Part shown: positions 7,295 to 15,610 of the stretch, one piece after another
Layout of the letters: each line of letters starts with the position of its first letter
Position numbering within the stretch: the stretch's first letter is position 1
Assembly (NCBI GenBank): GCA_964400515.1
Contig: CAYNTJ010000002.1
Coordinates: 124,001-188,000, forward strand
DNA length: 64,000 nucleotides
Reading direction: 5' to 3'
DNA from: JAAYHV01 sp964400515
Lineage (GTDB): Bacteria; Bacillota; Clostridia; Peptostreptococcales; Anaerovoracaceae
Translations under genes and position numbers: made by a program
The notes under the pieces: model-generated
What the model was told of the DNA's origin: nothing
Database searches by the model: none
Seen by the model: only the letters and a program-made list of their open reading frames with translations

Positions 7295-7411
7295 TAAAAA
7301 AAACACAGCAGTGGAATATTACTGTCCCACAGATGTGTTTATACTCAATCTGCTGTCACTCATTGGTGACCCGGCCCCATGATCTTGGTGAGATTCATCG
7401 CCTGCTCAGTT
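7295..7411 (-). promoter_or_regulatory. NiCo (czcD) riboswitch with terminator
   Basis: The minus-strand leader matches the NiCo aptamer as I recall it: ACTGAGCAGGC at the 5' end, ATGGGGCCGGG, GTGACAGCAGAT and the 3' block CACATCTGTGGGACAG. P1 pairs ACTG (7405-7411 region) with CAGT (7321-7324). The last block also forms the terminator stem (7304-7337: CACA/TGTG and GTGG/CCAC), followed by eight T. Nickel or cobalt binding should stabilise P1, prevent the terminator and allow expression of the downstream reductase-like and CDF genes. Confidence 0.85.
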
Positions 7412-7435
7412 TATTAAAAACGTATATTTCTTCAT

Positions 7436-7464
7436 ATATTAAACCTATATATATAATTTGTCAA
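7436..7464 (-). promoter_or_regulatory. Sigma-A promoter of the NiCo riboswitch transcript
   Basis: TTGACA (7459-7464) is separated by 17 bases from TAATAT (7436-7441) on the minus strand. The predicted start near 7429 lies just upstream of the aptamer. Confidence 0.65.
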
Positions 7465-7489
7465 TATAAATTTCTAAAAACTCCTCTAT

Positions 7490-7852
7490 AATAACCTTTA
7501 CATCTACTTTTATGTAATTTGCATAGCAATACAAACTTACAGTTATCCAATCGGCACTTTTTTCTCAAATCATCGCCATCTCCGGTGAACAGATTTTCGC
7601 CTGTACCTTTGCAAAAACCTATTTGGTATAATGTATCTTAGTATTCCTAAACACATGCGACGTGACCGATACATACTAATTCATGTCGCTATTTAGAACA
7701 TATCAGCCAATTCTAAAGCAAATATCCCTTGTTCACAGAAAAGTATCTACATGCATATTTTGCCCTAATCGTTAGTGGAAACATACCTAGTATTTATGCA
7801 AAACAAAACCAGCTTTATCGGTATCTGACCAAAGCTGGTTTGTCTGTATTAT
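7490..7852. other. Gene-free stretch with strong hairpins
   Basis: No protein-coding gene is seen. On the plus strand there is an extended -10 (TGG-TATAAT, 7627-7632, poor -35), a 9-bp hairpin GCGACGTGA/TCATGTCGC (7657-7689) and an 11-bp hairpin (7805-7841). This could be a plus-strand structured RNA of about 200 bases, or a relic. I do not recognise an RNA family. Confidence 0.3.
7805..7841 (-). terminator. Hairpin terminator downstream of the aminotransferase gene
   Basis: AAACCAGCTTT pairs with AAAGCTGGTTT around a 14-base loop. On the minus strand it is followed by TTTTGTTTTGC, so it probably ends the tlyA-aminotransferase transcript. On the plus strand the following sequence (TGTCTG) is a poorer tract. 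Confidence 0.55.
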
Positions 7853-7876
7853 AAGAGGAATCCTTGGATTCCTCTT
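7853..7876. repeat. 24-bp palindrome, copy 2
   Basis: A perfect inverted repeat, AAGAGGAATCC-TT-GGATTCCTCTT, eight bases beyond the aminotransferase stop codon. It is almost the same as 4631-4653. It has no T-tract on the minus strand. Confidence 0.65.
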
Positions 7877-7883
7877 AATTTCC

Positions 7884-9074
7884 TTATTTACTGTTATACT
7901 TTTCAAGACCAAGTCTAATAAGTTCAACAGCCCTTCTCATATCCTCTTTCTTAAGAACATATGCAATTCTCATTTCATCTCTTCCAAGACCAGGAGTTGC
8001 ATAAAAGCCCTCAGCAGGAGCATACATAACAGTTTCACCATTATCATCAAACTCAGTAAGAAGATATACAAGAAAATCCTCTGCACTGTCCACGGGAAGC
8101 TTAGCAGTCATGTAGAATGCACCACCCGGTTTTTCGCATACTACGCCCGGAATCTTCATAAGCTCTTCGTATGCGGCATCTCTTCTTCCCACATATTCAG
8201 CCTTGGCTTCTTCATAATATTCCTTAGGCAGTCTGTAAAGGGCAGCAGCACCCACTTGGTCAATTGTAGGAATACATAATCTACCCTGGGCAATCTTAAG
8301 CATTCCATCCAAATATTCCTTATTCTTAGATATTGCGCAACCAACCCTGGCACCGCAAGCAGAAAACCTCTTAGAAACAGAATCAATGATTATTATTCTG
8401 TCTTCATATTCCTTCATCATACCAAAGGAAGTAACTTCCCTTCCGTCATAGGCAAATTCTCTATATACTTCATCAGATAATATCCATAAATCATGCTCCT
8501 TAGCAAGCTCACAGATCATCTTCATTTCATCTTTAGTTAATACATTACCAGTAGGGTTACCGGGATTTAAGCAAACTATAGCTTTAGTCTTATCAGTAAT
8601 TGCACTTTCTATTAATTCCTTCTTTGCATAATGATATCCATCCTCAGCCTTAGTTGTAATAGGTCTAACTTCACCTCCTGCGCACTTGGCAAAGGTATGG
8701 TAATTTGTATAGAAAGGTTCAGGTACCAAAACCTCATCACCTTCATTTAGTATAGTTAAGAATGTCATGATAAGGGCTTCGGAACCACCCATGGTAACCA
8801 GTACATCATCATTAACATAATCCATATCATACATCTTCATGTAATCCACTATGGCACTTCTAAGCGGCTCTATGCCTTGTGATTCTGCATATGCAATAAC
8901 CTTGTTATCGAAATTTCTGATAGCTTCCATAAAGCACTCAGGAGTTTCGACATCCGGCTGACCGATGTTCAAATGGTATACCTTTTTCCCATCCGCCTCT
9001 GCCTTTTTACCCATCGGATTGAATCTTCTGATAGGTGAAAATTGCATAGCATTTACTCTGTTAGTTAGTTTCAT
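7884..9074 (-). CDS. Class I/II PLP-dependent aminotransferase (aspartate aminotransferase-like)
   Basis: 396 residues, the usual length for fold-type I class I/II aminotransferases. Visible landmarks are the cofactor-binding NPGNPTG (170-176), DEVYREF (201-207, with D201 and Y204 contacting PLP) and the Schiff-base lysine K235 in DSVSKRFSACG, with the C-terminal arginine region (GLGRDEMRIAY) binding the substrate carboxylate. It should move an amino group between an amino acid, probably aspartate or an aromatic one, and 2-oxoglutarate in the cytosol. The ribosome site AAAGGAG lies before ATG 9074. It follows tlyA by 30 bases, so it probably shares the upstream operon, and is followed by hairpins at 7853-7876 and 7805-7841. 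Confidence 0.9.
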   Translation of the reverse strand: MKLTNRVNAMQFSPIRRFNPMGKKAEADGKKVYHLNIGQPDVETPECFMEAIRNFDNKVIAYAESQGIEPLRSAIVDYMKMYDMDYVNDDVLVTMGGSEALIMTFLTILNEGDEVLVPEPFYTNYHTFAKCAGGEVRPITTKAEDGYHYAKKELIESAITDKTKAIVCLNPGNPTGNVLTKDEMKMICELAKEHDLWILSDEVYREFAYDGREVTSFGMMKEYEDRIIIIDSVSKRFSACGARVGCAISKNKEYLDGMLKIAQGRLCIPTIDQVGAAALYRLPKEYYEEAKAEYVGRRDAAYEELMKIPGVVCEKPGGAFYMTAKLPVDSAEDFLVYLLTEFDDNGETVMYAPAEGFYATPGLGRDEMRIAYVLKKEDMRRAVELIRLGLEKYNSK

Positions 9075-9104
9075 ATCAATTTCTCCTTTTTCACTATGAA
9101 TACA

Positions 9105-9899
9105 TTATTTTAACTCTTCATGAGAGCTTAAAACTATTTCATTGATGTCTATTATAGCACCTGTGTCAACCTTAGACAAATACATCAAATACTCAATATT
9201 GCCCTTAGCTCCCTTAACGGGAGAATAGGTTACACCCATGGGATATAGTCCGTTTTCTTCGGCATATATAAGTACCTTTTCTATCACCTGGGCATGGACA
9301 GTCTTATCCCTTATGATACCGTTTTTACCCACCTGATCTCTTCCCGCTTCAAACTGAGGCTTTACAAGACAGATTATCTTTCCGTCATCATTTAAAACCT
9401 CCTTGGCCACAGGAAATATTAAATTTAATGATATAAAGGACACATCAATGGATATAAAGTCTATCCCTTCTGTAATGAGATTGTAATCCAAATATCTCAC
9501 ATTCGTTTTTTCTAAATTAACAACCCTTTCATCAGTCCTTAGCTTATAGTCCAGCTGTCCGTAGCCAACATCTATGGCATACACCTTCCTTGCACCGTTT
9601 TGCAGCATACAATCGGTAAAGCCCCCGGTGGATGCTCCAATATCCATGCATACCTTATCCTTAAGATAGATGCCATAAAGCTCCATAGCCTTTTCAATCT
9701 TAAAACCACCCCTACTCACATAGGGACATTCTTCCCCCTTAACAGTAATTTCCACATCCTGGGGAAATGTGGAACCGGGTTTATCCTCCCTGTTACCGTT
9801 AATGAAAACAAGTCCTGCCATAATAGTTCTTTTTGCCTTATCCCTGGATGCTGCCAGTCCATTGTTAACAAGAAGTACATCTAGTCTCTCTTTTTTCAA
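9105..9899 (-). CDS. tlyA: TlyA family rRNA 2'-O-methyltransferase
   Basis: 264 residues: an N-terminal S4 RNA-binding domain (RLDVLLVNNGLAASRDKAKR, about 4-60) followed by an FtsJ-like Rossmann methyltransferase with the SAM loop DIGASTGGFTDC (about 86-97). TlyA enzymes methylate ribose 2'-OH groups of 16S and/or 23S rRNA cytidines; the old hemolysin label is not supported by fold. The gene start overlaps the end of dxs by 35 bases, implying coupled translation. The dxs-tlyA order is common in Clostridia, but the argR, recN and spoIVB genes that often follow are absent here. Confidence 0.92.
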   Translation of the reverse strand: MKKERLDVLLVNNGLAASRDKAKRTIMAGLVFINGNREDKPGSTFPQDVEITVKGEECPYVSRGGFKIEKAMELYGIYLKDKVCMDIGASTGGFTDCMLQNGARKVYAIDVGYGQLDYKLRTDERVVNLEKTNVRYLDYNLITEGIDFISIDVSFISLNLIFPVAKEVLNDDGKIICLVKPQFEAGRDQVGKNGIIRDKTVHAQVIEKVLIYAEENGLYPMGVTYSPVKGAKGNIEYLMYLSKVDTGAIIDINEIVLSSHEELK

Positions 9900-11721
9900 A
9901 ATACTCCATAGCTCCTTTCACTATTTGGTCACCGGTTAATCCCAGCTCCCCTCTGAGTAATTCGACACTTCCCTGTTCAATAAACTTGTCAGGCAAGCCC
10001 ATACAAATAACTTCTTTGTCAGTATTAGCCTTGAGCCTTTCTCCAAAGCCTCCCGATAACACATTGTCCTCAATGGTTATTAAAAGCTTTGACTCCACTA
10101 ATATATCTTTAATAGGCTTAATCACGCCTATGTTAATGACTCCCGCATCTATTCCCATATTATTCAGTTTTTCCATGGCATCAATGGCAATATCAAGCAT
10201 ATTACCCACAGCCAATATTGTCACATCCCTACCACTTTTAAGCAGTATATTCTCTCCGTTAAATTTTTTAAGCCTTAGATGATTAGCTTCCGCGCTTCCC
10301 CTTGGATACCTTATGGCAACGGGTCCATTAATTAAAACCGCATATTCCATCATTTCCTCCAGCTGATGCATATCACAAGGTGCCAATACCGTCATATTAG
10401 GAATCATGGATAAGTATGATAAATCATATTGACCGTGATGAGTCTCCCCATCAGCCCCCACAAGACCCGCCCTGTCCACTGCAAAAATAACATGTAGATT
10501 CTGTAGGGCTACATCCATAATTATCTGATCAAAGCTTCTCTGCAAAAATGTGGAATAAATGGTAACAAAAGGAATTTTTCCTGCCCTGGCAAGCCCCGCC
10601 GCATAAGTCACCCCATGGGGCTCTGCAATACCCACATCAAATACCCTGTCAGGAAACCTGTCATGCATAGGCTTTAATCCCGTAGCCACTCCCATGGCCG
10701 CAGTAATTGCCACAATATCCTTATTATCCTCGGCCATTTTCAAAAGCTTCTTACCAAAAACCTTGGAAAAAGAATTGCTTTCAATACTGTTGGGCTTTCC
10801 CGTTTCCTTATCAAAGGCAGATATCCCATGGAATCTGTTGGGATACTTTTCAGCCCAATAATATCCCTTGCCCTTTTTGGTAATAACATGTATTAATACT
10901 GGACCCTTTATCCTGTTGGCTATTTCCATGGCCTCTATCAGCTTCTTAATATCATGTCCGTCTATCGGGCCTATGTATTTGACCCCCATCTCCTCAATAA
11001 TAATGCCGGAGCTGAACATGGAATATTTTAGCAGTTCCTTTTTTGTACTTATGGATTTACTTAAACTGTTACCAACTACAGGAACATTATCCAAGAAATT
11101 CTTTACACTATCCTTAGCCAATTGATAATCATCACTGCTCCTAAGTCTGTTTAAATGTAATGAAAATCCTCCGATATTTTTAGAAATCGACATCCCGTTA
11201 TCATTAAGAATGATTTTCATATTGGTTTTGGTATTACCAATGTTATTTAAAGCCTCATAGGCCATGCCTCCCGTCATGGAACCATCACCTATTACAGCTA
11301 TAACATCGTAATCATCATTGTCTAAATCCCTTCCCGTGGCAATACCAAAGGCAGCACTAATTGATGTGGTGCTGTGACCGGTTTCGAAAATATCATGTTC
11401 ACTTTCCTTGGTCTTTGGAAAACCACTAAGTCCCTTAAATTGCCTAAGGGTATCAAAATCCTTGGCTCTGCCGGTTAATATCTTATGCACATAAGCCTGA
11501 TGCCCCACATCGAATATTATTTTATCCCTTGGGGAATTATAGACCCTATGAAGAGCTATCGTAAGCTCCACCACTCCAAGATTAGAAGCCAAATGACCAC
11601 CGGTTTTTGAAACCGCATCTATTAAAAAGCTCCTTATTTCATCCGACAAAATGTCCATTTCATGAACATCCATCTTCTTTATCTTATCTATTAAATTGTC
11701 ATCATACAAATCTATTTTCAT
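9865..11721 (-). CDS. dxs: 1-deoxy-D-xylulose-5-phosphate synthase
   Basis: 618 residues, full length. It condenses pyruvate and glyceraldehyde 3-phosphate to DXP, the first step of the MEP isoprenoid pathway, using thiamine diphosphate. The ThDP motif GDGSMTGGMAYEALNN lies near residue 145; the transketolase-type pyrimidine-binding half has DRAGLVGADGETHHGQYDL near 420; and a C-terminal transketolase domain ends the protein. The start ATG overlaps the ispA stop, and its end overlaps tlyA. Together with ispA it gives two steps of prenyl diphosphate synthesis in one operon. The C-terminus ends in an unusual Cys-containing RCTSC tail. Confidence 0.96.
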   Translation of the reverse strand: MKIDLYDDNLIDKIKKMDVHEMDILSDEIRSFLIDAVSKTGGHLASNLGVVELTIALHRVYNSPRDKIIFDVGHQAYVHKILTGRAKDFDTLRQFKGLSGFPKTKESEHDIFETGHSTTSISAAFGIATGRDLDNDDYDVIAVIGDGSMTGGMAYEALNNIGNTKTNMKIILNDNGMSISKNIGGFSLHLNRLRSSDDYQLAKDSVKNFLDNVPVVGNSLSKSISTKKELLKYSMFSSGIIIEEMGVKYIGPIDGHDIKKLIEAMEIANRIKGPVLIHVITKKGKGYYWAEKYPNRFHGISAFDKETGKPNSIESNSFSKVFGKKLLKMAEDNKDIVAITAAMGVATGLKPMHDRFPDRVFDVGIAEPHGVTYAAGLARAGKIPFVTIYSTFLQRSFDQIIMDVALQNLHVIFAVDRAGLVGADGETHHGQYDLSYLSMIPNMTVLAPCDMHQLEEMMEYAVLINGPVAIRYPRGSAEANHLRLKKFNGENILLKSGRDVTILAVGNMLDIAIDAMEKLNNMGIDAGVINIGVIKPIKDILVESKLLITIEDNVLSGGFGERLKANTDKEVICMGLPDKFIEQGSVELLRGELGLTGDQIVKGAMEYFEKRETRCTSC

Positions 11722-12614
11722 TATTTAGTTCTTTCCTTTAAACCCAAAGCCAAATCCCTGAAAATTTCAGCATTATCATAATAGCAGGCAATAGGTTCAA
11801 TAGCCTTATTCACAAGCTCATCAAGCTTTGCATAAGCAGCATCAAGACCATGAAGACTTACATAGCTGTTCTTTCCCCTTTGACTATCCATATGAGTCTT
11901 TTTGCCCAGCTCCTCTTCATTTCCCACAATATCCAATATGTCATCTGAAATCTGATAAGCAAGACCGAAATTCTCGGCAAACACAGTAAGCTTCTCAAAG
12001 GTAACATCATCCGCCCCGGCCAAATATAGGCCGGCTCTTATGGCCGCAACGATCAAAGCCCCGGTTTTATTAATATGAATATAGTCAAGCATCTCCTTAG
12101 AGCACGCCTTATTCTCATTTTCAATATCAGAAGACTGACCGGCTATCATTCCCCTAAGGCCCGAGCCCTTGGCAATGGAAAGCCCAGCATTTATCCTGCA
12201 CTTAAGACAATCGGGAGTATCAAAATAGTAAATCATATCCCTTTGCATAACCTCATAAGCAGTATTTAAAAGAGCATCCCCGGCAAGTATAGCCATGCCT
12301 TCCCCAAACACCTTATGATTAGAAGGCTTCCCCCTTCTTAAATCATCATCATCCATAGCAGGAAGATCATCGTGTATTAAAGAATAGGTATGAATATATT
12401 CCAAAGCACAGGCATAAGGCAGCGCCTTTTTTATATCTCCCCCGGCAAAATCAACAGCCGCAAGCAAAAGTACGGGTCTTACCCTCTTACCTCCGTTTGA
12501 TATACTGTATTTTATTGCATCGTAAAGAGTCTCACTTTTACTATCAACAAAAGGTATAAAATCCATGATGTGTTCTTCAACATAATCATAATATTCCTTG
12601 TAACTATCCATCAT
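11721..12614 (-). CDS. ispA: Farnesyl/geranyl diphosphate synthase (polyprenyl synthetase)
   Basis: About 297 residues from ATG 12614. It joins isopentenyl and allylic diphosphates to C10-C15 prenyl diphosphates. The first aspartate-rich motif is DDLPAMDDDDLRRGKPSNH and the second is YQISDDILD; both bind Mg-diphosphate. The frame is open further upstream, but ATG 12614 is preferred because GAGGTGG lies just before it and ATGs further upstream would overlap deep into xseB. It overlaps the xseB stop by 11 bases and the dxs start by one, so translation of xseB, ispA and dxs is coupled. The product feeds undecaprenyl and quinone-type lipids. Confidence 0.94.
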   Translation of the reverse strand: MMDSYKEYYDYVEEHIMDFIPFVDSKSETLYDAIKYSISNGGKRVRPVLLLAAVDFAGGDIKKALPYACALEYIHTYSLIHDDLPAMDDDDLRRGKPSNHKVFGEGMAILAGDALLNTAYEVMQRDMIYYFDTPDCLKCRINAGLSIAKGSGLRGMIAGQSSDIENENKACSKEMLDYIHINKTGALIVAAIRAGLYLAGADDVTFEKLTVFAENFGLAYQISDDILDIVGNEEELGKKTHMDSQRGKNSYVSLHGLDAAYAKLDELVNKAIEPIACYYDNAEIFRDLALGLKERTK

Positions 12615-12807
12615 TTTCTTCCACCTCTTTCTCATAAACCTCAATCTTTTGAGTAGCATTTTTTAGTACTTCATTGCAGTATTTATACTCACTCATGCCA
12701 ATTTCAAACTGCTTCAAAGCTTCAGCAATACTGGTTTTATCATCCTTAATTTTATCCGCCGCATTCTTTAGATTATTAAGCGATTCTTCAAAAGTTTTTT
12801 CTTTCAA
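12604..12807 (-). CDS. xseB: Exonuclease VII small subunit
   Basis: 67 residues, mostly two amphipathic helices (TFEESLNNLKNAADKIKDD and then ALKQFEIGMSEY), typical of XseB. Several copies assemble along the helical arm of XseA to form exonuclease VII, which degrades single-stranded DNA from both ends. It follows xseA by two bases and overlaps ispA. The family length is 65-80 residues. Confidence 0.92.
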   Translation of the reverse strand: MKEKTFEESLNNLKNAADKIKDDKTSIAEALKQFEIGMSEYKYCNEVLKNATQKIEVYEKEVEENDG

Positions 12808-12809
12808 AG

Positions 12810-13943
12810 TTAACCCCTTTCCTTGGAAATTATCATAGCCTTAGCCATTCCATCCTTCATTTTTATATCATATACCTTTTTTAAAGATAAGTCATCAATA
12901 GATTTCAAAGTTAGCATATTTTCGTCTAATATTAAACTGTATCCCTTGCTTAAAATATTTTCCGGGTTATTCTCATCAAGAATTGCCCTTAAATTGTCAA
13001 TATTTCTCTCGTAGGTAAGTATCCTGTTTTTTAAATTAAGATGCATAAGATTAATATATGAAGCTGCCCTTTCCCTGTTTAAATCCCTTAGATTCTTAAG
13101 AGAAATCACCATGCCATTTATTAACTGATATAGTTTATCAGTTAACTCTTTTTCATCATAAACAGAGATATTTGCAGCAGCAGTGGGAGTCTCAGCCCTT
13201 ACATCCGCAACAAAATCCGCGATGGTAAAATCCGATTCATGACCAACAGCAGATATAATCGGTATTTTTGATTCAAATATGGCCATGGCAACCCCCTCGT
13301 CATTAAAACAAGACAGGTCCTCCTTAGAGCCACCGCCCCTACCCACTATCAAAACATCTATGTCATTTCTTTTATTGGCCTCACGAATATTATTTATTAT
13401 GCTTTTGGGCGCTTCACTTCCCTGAACTATGGTGGGGAAAATGAGGATATCCACAACACTGTTTTTTTCGGTTATTATTCTTTTTATATCTTCCACGGCA
13501 GCGCCGGTATTAGAAGTAATAACCCCTATTTTCTTTGGGAATTCCGGCAGAGGCTTTTTTATTTCCCTGTCAAACAAACCCATTTTTTCAAGCTTTTCCT
13601 TAAGTTCGTAAAAGGATTTAAGTAAATCCCCATCACCCATTTTCTTTATATTCTTGACACTGATGGAATAGGAACCATTTTTGTTATAAAGGTTAATGTC
13701 CCCAAATAAAAGGACCATATCCCCTTCCCTAAGCCTGTCTTTAAGTCTATCGGCATTGCTCTTCCACATGCTGCAATTGACCTTACCCTCATCATCAATC
13801 AATGAAAAATATATATGTCCCGTCTTATGATAATTAAGTCCGGAAATCTCCCCCTTAACATACATGTTGTTTAATAAGGGGTCTGTTTTTAAAATTCTAC
13901 CTATATATCCGTTTAATTGGGAAACCGAAATAGCATTAGGCAT
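12810..13943 (-). CDS. xseA: Exonuclease VII large subunit
   Basis: 377 residues: an N-terminal OB-fold (about 5-95) that binds DNA, a catalytic domain with IGVITSNTGAAVEDI and DVLIVGRGGGSKEDL, then coiled-coil helices and a short C-terminal strand region (SKGYSLILDE). It is somewhat shorter than enteric XseA, as is usual in Clostridia. It overlaps the TsaD-like gene by eight bases upstream and is coupled to xseB downstream. The enzyme trims single-stranded DNA in repair. Confidence 0.93.
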   Translation of the reverse strand: MPNAISVSQLNGYIGRILKTDPLLNNMYVKGEISGLNYHKTGHIYFSLIDDEGKVNCSMWKSNADRLKDRLREGDMVLLFGDINLYNKNGSYSISVKNIKKMGDGDLLKSFYELKEKLEKMGLFDREIKKPLPEFPKKIGVITSNTGAAVEDIKRIITEKNSVVDILIFPTIVQGSEAPKSIINNIREANKRNDIDVLIVGRGGGSKEDLSCFNDEGVAMAIFESKIPIISAVGHESDFTIADFVADVRAETPTAAANISVYDEKELTDKLYQLINGMVISLKNLRDLNRERAASYINLMHLNLKNRILTYERNIDNLRAILDENNPENILSKGYSLILDENMLTLKSIDDLSLKKVYDIKMKDGMAKAMIISKERG

Positions 13944-14862
13944 ATTTTTCTCCTCCCAACAGGGCTATACCCACGGCATTATCAGATGACAAAGCAGGAT
14001 CACCAAAATATATATTCTTGCTTGATTTAAAATCCACATATTTTCTTAAAAATTCACTGGAGGAAACTCCCCCCGTAAACACAAAATCATCCACACGGTA
14101 TTTGACACTAAGGTAATCCGTTAAATTTACCATGAGGTCACCTAGGGTCTTAAAAAGGCCCGGTACTATTGCCTTACCCAAATTGGTATCAAGTGATCTT
14201 AAGCACTGGGCTTCAAGACCGGACAGATTAAAATATCCATCCGTAATTTTAACGCCGGTGGGATTTAATACTATTTTATCCCTAACTGCAATTTCATCCA
14301 TGCTTTTACCCGAAGGAAAATCAAAGCCAAGCCTCACACCTATTCTGTCAATCAGCTGTCCTAAGGAAATATCCCTGCTGCCTCCCACTATTTCCATGTC
14401 CTGATCTTTAATTAACAGGGCCTCGGAAGTACCACCGCTTAGATGATAGGCTATATATCTACCGGGATTGGAAAGCTTTAAATAATTTGATACAGCCTTA
14501 ATATGACCCTCCTGATGGGAAAATCTAAAGAGAGGTACCCCTAAGGCTGCCGACGATATTACTGCGGCATTTTCCCCCACTCTAAATACGGGCATATATG
14601 AGCCGGAAACAGGTCTTGGTTTATCGGAAACAGCTACGGCAATAATATTAGCCCGTATTTCTTCATTTTTCATGATCTTTTCCATCATCCCCGGCAAATC
14701 ATTGGAATGATAAAAAAAAGCTTCCGACTGTCTAAGTCCCTTTTCTCCCTTTTTTACCTCCAAAAGCTTTGAATCATTAACTATTATATTTCCTTCCAAA
14801 TCAGTAACAGCAACAGATGTTTTGTAATTGGAAGTATCTATTCCCAGTATATATTTCTTCAT
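13936..14862 (-). CDS. TsaD/Kae1-like (Gcp family) protein, paralogue of unknown role
   Basis: 308 residues with the ASKHA fold. Landmarks are the N-terminal phosphate loop GIDTSNYKTSVAV (6-18), the metal motif HQEGH (about 115-119), HLSGGTSEALL (about 145) and VFTGGVSSSEF near the C-terminus. These match the TsaD family, which makes t6A in tRNA, but this form is shorter than the roughly 335-340-residue housekeeping TsaD. It sits between nusB and xseA, overlapping both by a few bases, where Clostridia often carry such a paralogue. A full-length TsaD would be expected elsewhere in the genome. Whether this one has catalytic activity is unknown. Confidence 0.8.
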   Translation of the reverse strand: MKKYILGIDTSNYKTSVAVTDLEGNIIVNDSKLLEVKKGEKGLRQSEAFFYHSNDLPGMMEKIMKNEEIRANIIAVAVSDKPRPVSGSYMPVFRVGENAAVISSAALGVPLFRFSHQEGHIKAVSNYLKLSNPGRYIAYHLSGGTSEALLIKDQDMEIVGGSRDISLGQLIDRIGVRLGFDFPSGKSMDEIAVRDKIVLNPTGVKITDGYFNLSGLEAQCLRSLDTNLGKAIVPGLFKTLGDLMVNLTDYLSVKYRVDDFVFTGGVSSSEFLRKYVDFKSSKNIYFGDPALSSDNAVGIALLGGEKYA

Positions 14863-15266
14863 ATTTGTTTATTTCTCACAACACTGCCTAAAAGCGCATT
14901 AATATATTTATTTGCATTATCACTGCCATATTTCTTAACAAGCTCCACTGCTTCATTTATGGCAACCGCATCGGGAACATCATCAATGTACATTATTTCA
15001 CATATGGCAACCCTTAGAATCGCCAAATCCGTTTTGGCAATTCTTTCTATCTTTCTTGTCTTGCTGTTGGCTTCTATAAGAATATCAATATCCTCTTTAT
15101 GAAGCTTAATGGCCTCTAATATTTCAATAGCCCTATTATTATTTTTATATCTTTCGGTCATTTCATTTAGAGTAACATTCCTATGGTCATAATCATTATT
15201 TGCATCCATTTGAAAAACCATCTTCATGGCAAGTTCCCTTGCATCCCTTACATTATCTCTTCCCAT
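14859..15266 (-). CDS. nusB: Transcription antitermination factor NusB
   Basis: 135 residues, all-helical NusB fold: RELAMKMVFQMDANNDYDHR at the N-terminus and the conserved C-terminal AINEAVELVKKYGSDNANKYINAL-type helix region (about 105-128). NusB with NusE (S10) binds boxA RNA and supports rRNA transcription antitermination. Its end overlaps the TsaD-like gene by four bases, and it follows the Asp23-like gene by two bases. Confidence 0.95.
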   Translation of the reverse strand: MGRDNVRDARELAMKMVFQMDANNDYDHRNVTLNEMTERYKNNNRAIEILEAIKLHKEDIDILIEANSKTRKIERIAKTDLAILRVAICEIMYIDDVPDAVAINEAVELVKKYGSDNANKYINALLGSVVRNKQI

Positions 15267-15268
15267 AT

Positions 15269-15610
15269 CTATTTTTCAACGCCCTCTACATTAATATTTA
15301 CAGCTTCAATCAAAATACCCGTATTAGCCTCTATGACCTCTTTTACCTTGTTTTGAATTTCAAAGGCAACCTGAGGAATATTAACCCCAAATTTAACCAC
15401 GATGTGAACATCTATAGTAGCAGTACCGTCACCTCTGCTTATCTTGATCCCTTGATTTACTGTTTCCCTTCCCAAAATATTTTTGGAAAAGCTCTCGGTT
15501 ATGCCCCCCACTAATCTGGTGACCCCCTCTATTTTAGCAATTTCATCAGAAGCATATTGTATAATGACTTCATCCTCTATGACAATATCACCATATAGCT
15601 CTTTATCCAT
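15269..15610 (-). CDS. Asp23/Gls24 family envelope stress protein
   Basis: 113 residues matching the Asp23 (DUF322) family: GDIVIEDEVIIQYASDEIAKIEGV at the start and a VNIPQVAFEIQNKVKEVIE region near 80-98. Members are abundant, often membrane-associated proteins linked to envelope homeostasis or alkaline stress. An Asp23 gene directly before nusB is a standard arrangement in Clostridia. The gene overlaps the CBS-domain gene upstream by eight bases. In spore formers the spoIIIA operon often lies just upstream; here it does not. Confidence 0.88.
   Translation of the reverse strand: MDKELYGDIVIEDEVIIQYASDEIAKIEGVTRLVGGITESFSKNILGRETVNQGIKISRGDGTATIDVHIVVKFGVNIPQVAFEIQNKVKEVIEANTGILIEAVNINVEGVEK

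Noticed and set aside
7295..7411. Leader of the reductase gene as a pantothenate (pan) motif, M-box, fluoride or T-box element
   Set aside because: The conserved blocks do not fit those classes, but match the NiCo aptamer along almost its whole length.
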